Of a DNA stretch of 64,000 nt, positions 9,118 through 18,369 are shown piece after piece (within the stretch, counting starts at the first letter, position 1; every line of letters starts with the position of its first letter). The translations under genes and the position numbers were made by a program. The DNA lies in assembly GCA_028564925.1 (NCBI GenBank), contig CM053028.1, forward strand, positions 436,138,571-436,202,570, in the 5' to 3' direction. The notes beneath the pieces are model-generated. The model saw only the letters and a program-made list of their open reading frames with translations, was not told the DNA's origin and did not search any database. Origin of the DNA: Lithobates sylvaticus. Taxonomy: Eukaryota; Chordata; Amphibia; Anura; Ranidae.

Positions 9118-10155
9118 ATGTACAGGACACTTCACAGACACACAGCAGAGGATTTAAGTGACTTTAAACGTGGCATGGTTGTTGGTGTCAGAGGGGCTGG
9201 TCTGAATATTTCAAAAACTGCTGATCTACTGGAATTTTCACGTACAACCATCTCTAGGGTTTACAGAGAATGGTCTGAAGAAAAGAAAATATCCAGTGAG
9301 CGGCAGTTGTGTGGACCAAAATGCCTTGTTGATGTCAGAGGACAATGGGTAGACTGGTCTGAGATGATAGAAAGACAACAGCAACTCAAATAACCACACA
9401 AGGTATGCAGAATACCATCTCTGAATGCACAAAACATCAAACCTTGAAGCAGATGGGCTACAGCAGCTGAAGACCTCACCTGGTGCCACTGTCAGCTAAG
9501 AACAGGAAACCGAGGCTACAATTCCATCAGACTCACCAAAATTGGACAATAGAAGATTGGAAAAACTTTGCCTGGTCTGATGAGACTCGATTTCAGCTGC
9601 GTCATTTAGAAGGTAAGGTCAGAATATAGGGTAAACAACATGAAATCATGGATCCATCCTGCCTTGTATCAACGGTTCAGGCTGCTCATGGGGTGTAATG
9701 GTGTGGGGGATATTTTCTTGGCACACTTTCGGCCTCTTAGTACCAATTAAGCATTGTATAAATGCCACAGCCCACCTGAGTATTGTTGCTGACCATGTCC
9801 ATCCCTTTATGACTACAGTGTACCCATCTTCTGATGGCTACTTCCAGCAGTATAATGCACCATGTCAAAAAGCTCAAATCATCTCACCACTGGTTTCTTG
9901 AACAGAACAATGAGTTCACTGTACTCCAATGGCCTCCACATTCACTAGATCCCAATCCAATAGAGCACCATTGGGATGTGGTGGAACAGGAGATTTACAT
10001 TACAAATGTGCAGCTGAAAAATCTGCAGCAACTGTGTGATGCTATCATGTCACTATACACCAAAATCTCTGAGGAATGTTTCCAACACCTTGTTGAATCT
10101 ATGCCACCAAGAATTAAGGCAGTTCTGAAGACAAAGGGGGTGCAACATGACCAAC
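9118..10155 (+). pseudogene. Tc1-like transposase remnant
   Basis: The N-terminal frame (9118-9390) gives a helix-turn-helix DNA-binding part (DLSDFKRGMVVG...SKTADLLEFSRTTISRVYREWS). Further on, other frames give NWTIEDWKNFAWSDETRF with the first catalytic Asp near 9580, then VWGIFSWHTFG and DGYFQQYNAPC. In the last of these the second catalytic Asp of the usual QDNAPCH block is replaced by Tyr. The C-terminal frame has SLDPNPIEHHWDVVEQEI and EECFQHLVESMPPRIKAVLKTKG, the usual end of the family. At least three frame shifts or stops separate these parts, so no transposase is made. Total length fits the family's roughly 340 residues. Confidence 0.88.
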
Positions 10156-10759
10156 CTTTTTAACTTGGTTAAAAAGGTAAGAAAGACCATTTCTGAAACT
10201 AAGCAAAAACAGTTCCAGATAGCAAGGGTAACTTCCCAAAAATTTGTGGCAGTGTTGAATTCTAAGTCTGTTAACTTGCTGGACATTGTCATTGATAAGT
10301 TGTACACTTACAGAGCACTTGAAGCACAGATTATAGTTGACACTTTTCCAATTTGTAGCAAATGTGTGTGGCAAGTCTCTAGCAAACGAAAAGTTGCAGT
10401 GGTGAATCTACAGCAAGAGCTCTGCTAGTCTACAGCATGAAAATTCAGCCACAGTGACCCCTGTGGTGGGATGACCATTTCACAACATAACTGAACCAGA
10501 ATTTACAGCAGACTTGCAGAATGTTTGCATAGAAAGTTAATCTGGAGTCATGCAATGTGGACTTGCTGCAATTGTGCAACAAACTTGTGAAGCCTGGAAG
10601 GTCTAGCAATAGCTTAGCAAGTCGTTTTTAAACTTGCAGCACAATTGCTTGCTATCTGGGGTTATGGTGCCTTCATTGTTATAACTGCATTAGAAAGTGT
10701 CTATAACATTGTAAGTTCACAACTACTTCAACTGCTAGCTGACCAGCCACCTCAGTTAT
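10156..10759. other. Non-coding stretch after the Tc1 remnant
   Basis: Open frames here (for example 10147-10428) have no recognisable domain. I cannot place the right terminus of the Tc1-like element. Nothing else seen. Confidence 0.4.
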
Positions 10760-11075
10760 ACTGCTGCAGGTTGGCATGGCTGCGCAAATCGCCGTAGGTA
10801 TACGTTGGCTCTTTAAGACGCCTTTCTGGCACTCGTGCCTGCAGCGTGTCCCCATAGTCAATGTGCGTGCCCGGCGGCGTGTGTGTGTGCCACCTGTGCT
10901 CCTTCATTCAGAGTGGTATCTGTATAATACAGGAGGTGTGTTACTGGCCAGATCACCAGAGGAAAACAGAGAAAAAAAAGCCTAAAAAAAGAAAACGAAT
11001 GCAGCCAACCCATCTAATGATTAGTAAGCTGCAGTATATTACATTTTTTGTTGTAGGTTTAATACTGCTTTAAGT
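10760..11075. mobile_element. Old TTAA-family composite relic
   Basis: It contains cttggcatggctgcgcaaatcg-type sequence related to the 2783 family, then ggatgcagcc...tttaatactgctttaag ending in a decayed TTAA (about 11071). The right half matches the relic at 12139-12400 (gtgttactgg...gatcaccag...gcagcca). Confidence 0.45.
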
Positions 11076-11193
11076 ATAATTTCTGCAGGTACGGAAAAAT
11101 AGCTGTTGAACTTATCAGAAATCCAGTGTCCTCAACCAATGTTATCAGCCTCCCGATTCTCCTCCATGAACAACAGAACCCCCCCCCCCTATG

Positions 11194-12078
11194 TTAAAGT
11201 GGTTGTAACCCTTAAAAAAAAAAAGATCCTGTTAAAAAACATGTTAAACCGCATAGTGCTTGTGCGGAGTCATTTTTCCCTTTCTATGTTGTAATATACC
11301 TGGTTAACCCTGCATGTTCCTGTGTCCACCTTAGTGTGCTGACCACGGTAATCATGGCTGCTAAACCATGATACCATGGTCAGGTTACGTGCCTCCTTCA
11401 TTGTGCTACTCTTCTATCTCCCCCTCTCCCCCTCCCTCTCTCCCTGTCAGCTCGGGAGTCTGTGAAGTGAGCCGTCTCCTCCCTGCCCCTCCCCTCCCCT
11501 TCTGCTGCTACTTCATCTGTAATAAGTTATGTTTCAATTCCTGCCAGCCCCCTGCAATAACATGATGTACTACACAGTGGGGTTGATTTACTAAAGGCAA
11601 ATCCACTCTGCACTACAAGTGCACTTGGAAGTGCAGTCGCTGTAAATCTGAGGGGAAGGTCTGAAATGAGGGGAAGCTCTGCTGAGTTAATCTTTTTTTT
11701 TTTTTTTTCCTTGCATGTCCACCTCGGATCTACAGCGACTGCACGTCCAAGTGCACTTCTAGTGCACTTGTAGTGCAAAGTGGATTTGCCTTTAGTGTTT
11801 GCCTTTAGTGTTTTTTTTTTTTTTTATTTGGCAGCTAAACACCTTTGTTCACATTGCTGAATGTGAAGTCATGTGATCGCCTGGCTGACATCAGAGTGGA
11901 AACTCAGCCCCTCCCACTGTAGTCCATAGATCGGGAAAGGAGAGCAGCAGGCGGTCACGTGTCTGCACATCGGCGACATGAAAAAGGGTATTTAGCTGCC
12001 AAATTTTTTTTAAAACACATCTGGTTATTGCAAAGGGGCTGGCAGGAATTAGAATAGCTGAGTTAACAACCACTTTAA
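11194..12078. mobile_element. TTAA MITE, 885 bp, with a nested inverted-repeat element
   Basis: TTAA at 11194-11197 and 12075-12078 bracket ends AGTGGTTGTAACCC and the matching ...CAACCACTTTAA. Nested near 11578-11802 is a second inverted repeat: gatttactaaaggcaaatccactctgcac at its left and the mirror gtgcaaagtggatttgcctttagtg at its right, around poly-T. Confidence 0.75.
11578..11802. mobile_element. Inverted-repeat MITE nested in the 11194 element
   Basis: The left arm (ctacaagtgcacttggaagtg, cagtcgctgta) and right arm (tacagcgactgcacgtccaag, gtgcacttgtagtgc) are mirror images around a T-rich middle. The ttgatttactaaa start is a common anuran repeat terminus; the superfamily is not determined. 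Confidence 0.65.
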
Positions 12079-12138
12079 GAATATGAGAGGTGGAGGGGTT
12101 TGTAATCCGAATTAGAAATGCAGCCTAGGGCAAGAAAT

Positions 12139-12400
12139 GTGTTACTGGCAGGATCACCAGGTGAAAATTAAGGGAAAAAGCCTGAAAAGGTAAACTAATG
12201 CATTACGATGTCATTCTACTCCACACTCTGTTTTTATATGACACCCTTCATAATTCTGCGCCCGTCATTGTCATGTTGCATTGTTGATTCCTTTAAATAA
12301 AGAATTTATTTAAAAAAAAAGTAAACTAATGCAGCCACCACATCTAAGAACAATATATTACAGTTTTGTTCTTGGGTTTAGATAAACTTTATATAGCTCC
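12139..12400. mobile_element. Old TTAA-family relic interrupted by a retroposed tail
   Basis: Its sequence parallels 10935-11075 (gtgttactggc, gatcaccag, gcagccac, atattaca, gggtttagata). The inserted piece at 12203-12320 splits it between taaactaatgca and gccacc. Confidence 0.5.
12203..12320 (+). mobile_element. Short retroposed tail with 13-bp target duplication
   Basis: About 118 bp ending in AATAAAG...tttaaaaaaaaa is bracketed by gtaaactaatgca at 12190-12202 and again at 12321-12333. A target duplication plus AATAAA and an A tail show LINE-driven insertion of a 5-prime-truncated transcript. It may be the tail of an L1-type LINE or of a host mRNA; I cannot tell. Confidence 0.8.
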
Positions 12401-13254
12401 TCGGAGTTATAGAAACTCCCTTCGTTTTTTTTTTTTTTTAATGATTTTATAATATTTTTATAAGCTTTCATTGCGCTGGTGATGAATGGCTTTGCTGATC
12501 TACATGGTGATTACATTGCTTTTCTAGAATGTGTACTTTGTGCATTTGAAGCCAATTTCAACAAAATTTCAGCAAACGTGAAATCTGTAAATTTGCTGCA
12601 AAATCAAGTTTGGAGAAATCGCCCACATATACCTACGAAAGACATTGCCATGAAAAGAAAGCATTGAAATTCCCCCAAAAACACAGAAAACATTATATCT
12701 ATCACTTTTGTATTATAAGTAGTAAGAAAGTTATAGCTAAATCATTATACCCATGGCTGAAATATGAATATGGCTCTGGAGTTTAACTAGCGGTAAAAAT
12801 TAGAGGGAAAAATGTCTGTTGCCAATAAGGATATAGATATCACTTTACTGGTAAAAAACACATGTGATAAAATACACAAAAATATAAAATATGACAGAGG
12901 TATGATATATTGACGAAGGTATACCTCCAACTGTTCACTGTTTATGTTTACAAGATATACAAGATATGTTTGTTTTTCTGCATTCCTCAATTTATGTATC
13001 AATGCTATGTACGCTTGTTCTTTTTTATCAACTTTCAATACATTTTTCATGGAAAAAAATATATATATATGATTGATAAAAAAAATTAAATAAATACAAT
13101 TAAAAAAAATTACAGGTTCAAAAATGAAAGTACACTGCTAGAGGAGGACGCATCTCTAATTTTATTAGATAAAGTTTTATTATAATTTATTTTGTGTTCA
13201 ATAAACTTTATTGAGCATATTGAATAATGCACAGATATCGAACAAATATTCTGT

Positions 13255-13259
<5 letters not shown>
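12401..13259. other. Single-copy-looking non-coding stretch
   Basis: A/T-rich, with no coding or element signal that I recognise. Confidence 0.4.

Positions 13260-13308
<49 letters not shown>
13260..13308. repeat. (AT)n microsatellite
   Basis: Uninterrupted alternating A and T for about 48 bp. It explains the YIYIYI frames read across it on both strands. Confidence 0.95.
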
Positions 13309-13769
13309 CAAATTCCCAACATCAATAATCCAAACCGTAGAAGAAAAAGTAATACACTTCAATTTCTACCAAGGTGGGCAAGGAAAAAGCCTCATACTAA
13401 GAAAATACAATGTTCAAGGTGGAAAGGTCCCCCAAAATTAGGAATAGCGTGATAAATTGCATATACACCCATGGAGGGGGGGGGGGGGTCTCCCTGTACA
13501 GGAGAGGTTAATGAGAATCCCAGCTTTGGTAGTATCAACTGTGGGATTGTAGTACTGGTGCAAAAGAAGTGTAGAAAGAAAGGACAGAGGGACAGGAAAG
13601 GAGAGAAATAGAAAAAAGGGGTAAGATAGCGGGTTGGAAATGGGGCAGTATTGACCCTCCCCCCCTCACAGGACGAATCCTCAAATGGAAAGTGTTACTG
13701 AACCCAGGACTCTGCATTCACTATATTTGGTCTCCCACAGTACACAGAACATGGAAATACAATTATTTT

Positions 13770-14207
13770 AGTAAATATAAATGGCTAAATACCTTTTCTC
13801 AATAGTAGTATATAGCAGTCTTGTCACTTCTATCAGTGTCCAGCCAAGCACTGGTTAAAGCTTGTAGGAGGAGTTTTCTGACTGTCCTATGAGACTTCAA
13901 GACCCCCGACCCTCTGTCTGGACAGTGCTGATTGGCCCTGTGCTGATCACATGCACTCTCCCAAAAACAAAAAAAATAAAAACTCTCTAGCAATACATAC
14001 CAAACTGAGCATGTGCAGCCTGACTCCATAGACTCTGTGTTATCGGGAAATTATTAGGAAGGAGGGGAGGATCAGAGAAGACAGGATCAAACAGCCTTTT
14101 TACACAATACACAGGATTAACCCCTTAGGTTCCACAGTGAGTATAACAAGCATGCTTTACATCATATACAGACTCATTTTACTGTTGTGGGTTAAGTAAC
14201 ACTTTAA
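13770..14207. mobile_element. TTAA MITE relic
   Basis: The right end reads gttaagtaacacTTTAA with the TTAA at 14204-14207, in the style of the TTAA MITEs. The left part (agtaaatataaatggctaaata) is recognisable as MITE interior but the left terminus is missing or decayed. Confidence 0.45.
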
Positions 14208-14379
14208 GATGGTTAAAGTGAACACAACGGGTCATTTTGTTTCCTTCCTAAATAGTTGGAAATCCAGGGGTTCATATCTTATTATCATTTACTCATGAAT
14301 TAATTCTACTTGTTCCATTGTCGTAAAAGTTTTATTTTCATTCTTTTCATCAGTTAACGCTTTTAAAATAAAAGTCATG

Positions 14380-14790
14380 GTAAAAATACAGCAGCGTGAT
14401 CAAGGCCTATTGACCGAAAGTCGTCATTTTAAAAGAGGGGAGAATGTTCGTTTCTTTTCAGATGAAACTGTATCATTCTGATCTGCCTCACTGCCAGAAA
14501 AGATTTTAGTCCCGAGACATCCTCCTCTTATGGTTGTATAATTTCACAATGATAAAAATGTTAATTGCTTCTGCGCGCTCTGATTTTTTGGAACATGCTT
14601 TATTTTGCTGTATTTATAGCGCAGTACAGTCTGCAGCTTTAGATTTCTCTTGGCTGACTGTCGACCTTTCAACTTGCTTGAGTCACGAAAAGCCAGGTCC
14701 AGTGTTTTCATTTGATGCAGTCATGCTGTAACAGGATGACTGACATATCCAGTTTATTTTTGTGCCAGCATGATGCGGACAGTAAGCCAA
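14380..14790 (+). promoter_or_regulatory. Single-copy upstream region of GPC3, candidate cis-regulatory block
   Basis: In a window dominated by repeats, this stretch just upstream of exon 1 shows no inverted ends, no copies elsewhere in the window and balanced composition. It contains short words typical of regulatory DNA (cttttaaaata, attatggttgtataattt, tgagtcacg at about 14680 resembling an AP-1 site). That it regulates GPC3 is inference from position only. Confidence 0.35.
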
Positions 14791-15005
14791 GCAGGGCGAG
14801 GGAAGAAAAAAAAAAGAGGCATACAGTAATGTGACGATGGCTAATGGGTGATCGGTTGGGAAGCGTGGAGTTAATGGTCAGGAGTGAATGGGGGATGAGG
14901 AGACAGAGGGAGGGAGGAGCAGAGGGAGAGAGAGAAGAGTATGGGGAGGCATGAAGTGAGGGAGAAGTACAGAAGTGAGGGAGGGAGGGAGGGACCTGTC
15001 CTACA
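14790..15005 (+). repeat. Polypurine (GA-rich) tract upstream of GPC3 exon 1
   Basis: From gggcgagggaagaaaaaaaa to gagggagggagggaggg the plus strand is almost entirely purine over more than 150 bp (gggaggaggagc, gagagagagaagag). Such tracts are common in promoters or 5-prime UTRs and can adopt triplex form. No TATA box is evident nearby. Confidence 0.6.
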
Positions 15006-15030
15006 GTCTAGGACTCAACCTAGAGACAGA

Positions 15031-15268
15031 ATGAAGCTGACAGCCAAATAAATAGAAGCCTAAAGTGGAGAGCACCCTGACATAGGTGTGACATATAGGA
15101 GAGTGGGGGAGGGTCTGACACTTGTCAGCCAGGGACAGATCATTGCCAACTTCTATCCTGACAACATGCTCTTCTCAGTTCATTGAGGCTATGTCCTTTA
15201 ACTAGTGCCTGCAGGAGAAGCACACTTGGACAAACCTAAGGAGATAGATGCAGAGTAAAGGTGAATAG
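15031..15268 (+). promoter_or_regulatory. Four short upstream ORFs before the GPC3 start codon
   Basis: If the 5-prime UTR reaches this far, it holds four short ORFs: ATG at 15031 (6 codons), 15166 (6 codons), 15191 (4 codons) and 15248 (6 codons), each closed by an early stop before the ATG at 15309. Upstream ORFs often lower translation of the main frame. The transcript start is not known. Confidence 0.4.
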
Positions 15269-15308
15269 AGGTGGGTACACCCTGAGTGTATCCCTGTGTT
15301 CTGCTGAG

Positions 15309-15456
15309 ATGCCCATGTTGCTCCTGCTCCTTCTGCTCCTCAACTTTGTGGCACTGATGCCCGCCCAGGGGCCCCCAAGTTGTCATGAGGTGCGCGCGGC
15401 ATTCCAGCTTCAGCAGGTCGGGAGAGGACGACTGGTGCCCGAGGTACCAGTTGAGG
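15309..15456 (+). CDS. GPC3: Glypican-3, coding exon 1 (signal peptide and N-terminal cysteine region)
   Basis: Glypicans are GPI-anchored heparan-sulphate proteoglycans on the outer plasma membrane that tune Hedgehog, Wnt and BMP signalling. The exon encodes 49 residues plus one base: MPMLLLLLLLLNFVALMPAQ is a signal peptide with a Leu-rich core, followed by GPPSCHEVRAAFQ and then LVPEVPVE. Human GPC3 (from memory) has ATCHQVRSFFQ and KWVPETPVPG at the same place, a better fit than GPC5 (TCEEVRKLFQ, LPDSP). ATG at 15309 is the first in-frame Met; another at 15315 is two codons on. The exon ends gttgagG with donor GTAAGT at 15457, phase 1, which joins in frame to the exon at 53983. It sits between segmental copies A and B. 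Confidence 0.85.
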
Positions 15457-15680
15457 GTAAGTGCAGCTATCGCTTACTTTGATTACTCTTGTATTGAGTT
15501 GTATTGTAACTTTACTCACTTCCTCTATCATGTAAAAATCGGGCAATCTGTTGGCACTATATACAGCCTATATATTAAAAATAATCCTAATCATTTACTT
15601 TAATTTGAGATGCATTGTGCATATCATGCTTGTAGTGATTGTATTTAACACCTTACCAAAATATGGGCTAATGCTTCTAT

Positions 15681-15960
15681 ACAGATACTCCTTGTTTAAC
15701 GACTTACCTGTCGGACTTACGACCAGCTCTCCCCGCCCACATGATGCGCTGTACATCATTGTATTGTACAGTATTTTCGTTTGTGTTCTGTACTCATGCA
15801 AATTAAAACAATGTTATTGAGCTGGAGTTTTGTGTTTAGACCTTTTTTTCACAATACAGTACAGTAGTTAAGAATGCTTAAATTATTGATTACTTGCGGC
15901 TCCTCGTTTAACGACCTGATCGTTGGAACGGAACCTGGTCGTGAAGTGAGGAATACCTGT
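15681..15960. mobile_element. Tigger-like MITE
   Basis: Ends acagatactcct and gaggaatacctgt are inverted copies, with subterminal tttaacgacttacc and cgtttaacgacctg. The TTAACGAC-rich termini resemble the pogo/Tigger branch of Tc1/mariner; a TA lies at each edge. No transposase. Confidence 0.6.
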
Positions 15961-16905
15961 ACTAATCCCAAAATCACAGCTAAGGTTGGTGTTGGAGGGA
16001 CTTTAATTAGGCCGTATTAAATGATAGTCAGTCTGTTATATGCATTATAGTTCTAGAACATATTTATGAAGACCTGCACTAATACAGAGTGAATATAGAC
16101 TGTCCATGTTGTATATAGATCTGTTATAATCAGCTGTCTTGTAATAAAGCAAATCTTCTTAATTGTCATAAACTGGCTTACTGAGTGGAATAAAGTGCGA
16201 TATTCAGAATAGCGGAACCCATTTCAGCCAATTAACTTTTAATGTTCCACCTCTATTCAATAGAAAATGGTATCTGTTTGCCCCAAAATATTCATTAAGA
16301 CATTTCCAGTTTGTGCCTTCTTTATAGAACAAGGATTGCTGTATTCATTAGTGTTCAGTGTACTTACTGTGCTGTGTAGATATCTCCAGTAATAGGATTA
16401 ATGCGGATTCTCGGTGAGCAGTTTATACATTCAGATTATGTGATGGGTGCAGTGCAAGCAGTATCCGTCAAGGGTTACGTTTGGCTACTATTTTGCCAAT
16501 GATCTTCCTGAAGGTACCGGTATACTCTGCATTTGTCGTATAACGCACAGCGTTGCACAGTCGCAGCATCATATTGTCAGTGTCACAGATTATCCCTTTT
16601 AGCATGGCCATAGACAGGTAGATATTTCACCCAGAAGGATAGGCGGTATGACATCTGCTGTTTCCACCCTGCCAGGACCTCCTATCTTGTACCACGCAGC
16701 TTGGCTGAAGTGCACAAATGATTAACACTTTTCTTCCCATTCAATATGGAAAAAGTTAGAACATCTCTGTTTGCAATAATAAGTACTTCTGGCAGCCAGG
16801 CACACCTATTACTGCTTCATGCAGCCCAATTCTTAATATCATCAATGTTACAATAAATCAGACATGAGTAAAGGGTCACGCTGAGGGTTACTTCACATGT
16901 GGTGA
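15961..16905. other. Intronic stretch without recognised features
   Basis: No coding potential, inverted ends or copies elsewhere in the window. Confidence 0.4.
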
Positions 16906-16908
16906 TAA

Positions 16909-17158
16909 GGCCACTTTCACACTGAAGCGCTTCTAAACTGCCAGTAAAAACACAGAGCGCTTTTGAAGAGCTTTTCAGGCGCTTTTGAAGAGCTTTCCAT
17001 TCATTTCAATGGGGAGGGGAGTTTTTCACAGCCCTGCCAGCACACTGCCCCAGTGCGAAAGAGTTCATTGATTTTAATGGAAATTCGTTTTCGTGAGCTT
17101 TTTAGGCGCTGTTTTTAGTGTGAAAGCACCTGAAAAGCGCCTCAGTGTGAAAGTGGTC
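16909..17158. mobile_element. TAA-flanked MITE (Harbinger-like)
   Basis: ggccactttcacactga at the left and the mirror cagtgtgaaagtggtc at the right are each flanked by TAA (16906-16908 and 17159-17161). The TWA target duplication fits the PIF/Harbinger group (inference). Confidence 0.65.
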
Positions 17159-17230
17159 TAAGGATGCCTGGTGGTGCACTACAAGGAAAGTACCCTCAGA
17201 CTGGAGCATGCAGGAGATTCGGGTGTATAC

Positions 17231-17585
17231 CATAGCTCCCAACTGTCCCTGATTTCAAAGGACTGTCCCTGATTTGGAGCAATGTCCCTCTGTCCCTCAT
17301 TTGTCCCTCATTTTGGTCTATATAGATGTATATAAAAATGCACTTTTTATCTTTCAAAAAGTGTTTCCCAGTGCAAAACCTTTCATCTAAACTTACTGCA
17401 TTTGTAAATTTTAAAAGCCAATATAAAGGAATAGTAGTGGTAAAAAAAGGCCCTTCTGAATTTAATTAATCTTTTGTTTTTGGTTAATTCTCCTTTAAGG
17501 GGGTGTGGCAGGGGGCGTGTCCTATGTCTACATACGTTTGCTAGTAGGGGTCCCTCATTCCCATCTCAAAATGTTGGGAGGTATG
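17231..17585. mobile_element. MITE with CATACCTCCCAAC-type ends
   Basis: The left catagctcccaact and right gttgggaggtatg are inverted. The interior has repeated tgtccct/ccctcatt words and a 3-prime gtccctcattcccatctc. The superfamily is unresolved. Confidence 0.5.
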
Positions 17586-17896
17586 TGTATACTGTCAAAT
17601 CACACTGTATTGCATACATTTGAAATGAACTATTGAATATCATGGATCTGATATCGTGAAGTATCAGTGCAGTTATCATAAGGTGCACCAATGCCCTGAA
17701 ACGCGGCAGTCAATGTATGCAGGCAAACATTTCCACCCACTTTCCTAACACATGAAGATGTCCTACAGCAGTGCTTCTCAACTCCTGTCCTCAGGACCCA
17801 GGCCAGGTTTGCAAGATAACTGAAATACATCACAAGTGATATAATTTCTTGCTCAGTGATTGCAGTATTCTAGTCTGCATCTCCCCAAGGTAATAC

Positions 17897-18355
17897 TTAA
17901 AGTGGAAGTAAAGTCGCTTTTTGCACTTTCGCCTACAAGTAAGCCTATAATGAGGCTTACCTGCAGGTAAAAAAAATATCTCCTAAACCTGTACGGTTTA
18001 GGAGATATTCCCCGTGCAATGCGCCGCTGACAGCGGCGCATGCGCACGGGGGGATTCTCGGCCGAAAGGCCGGCAGAATCCGAACCCTGCCGGGATGAAG
18101 TCTCCCGTGCGCATGCGCGGGAGTGACGACATTGCGGCTCCAGCCACTCACAGCGCTGGAGCCGCGATACCCGGAAGACACGCCGAGGCAACATGTCAGC
18201 GACCTCGGCGTGGACCAGGTGAGTTACCGACGCCTCGTTCTAAGGTAAGTATTTCATAATGAGCTAGTATGCGGTGCATACTAGCTCATTATGCCTTTTC
18301 CCTTACAGGTGTATAAAAATTAAAAAATATGTCAGCGGGTTTACTACCGCTTTAA
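17897..18355. mobile_element. TTAA MITE with GC-rich core
   Basis: TTAA at 17897-17900 and 18352-18355 flank AGTGGAAGTAAAGTCGC and the mirror GCGGGTTTACTACCGCT. The core has the hairpin tctcctaaacctg/cggtttaggaga, gcgcatgcgcac (NRF1-like) and ggagtgacgacatt. The family is shared with 25766-26069 and 56421-56765. Confidence 0.8.
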
Positions 18356-18369
18356 AATCTGGCCTGTAA

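Noticed and set aside
13110-13441. Frames with long YIYIYI runs on both strands
   Set aside because: Translation of the (AT)n microsatellite.
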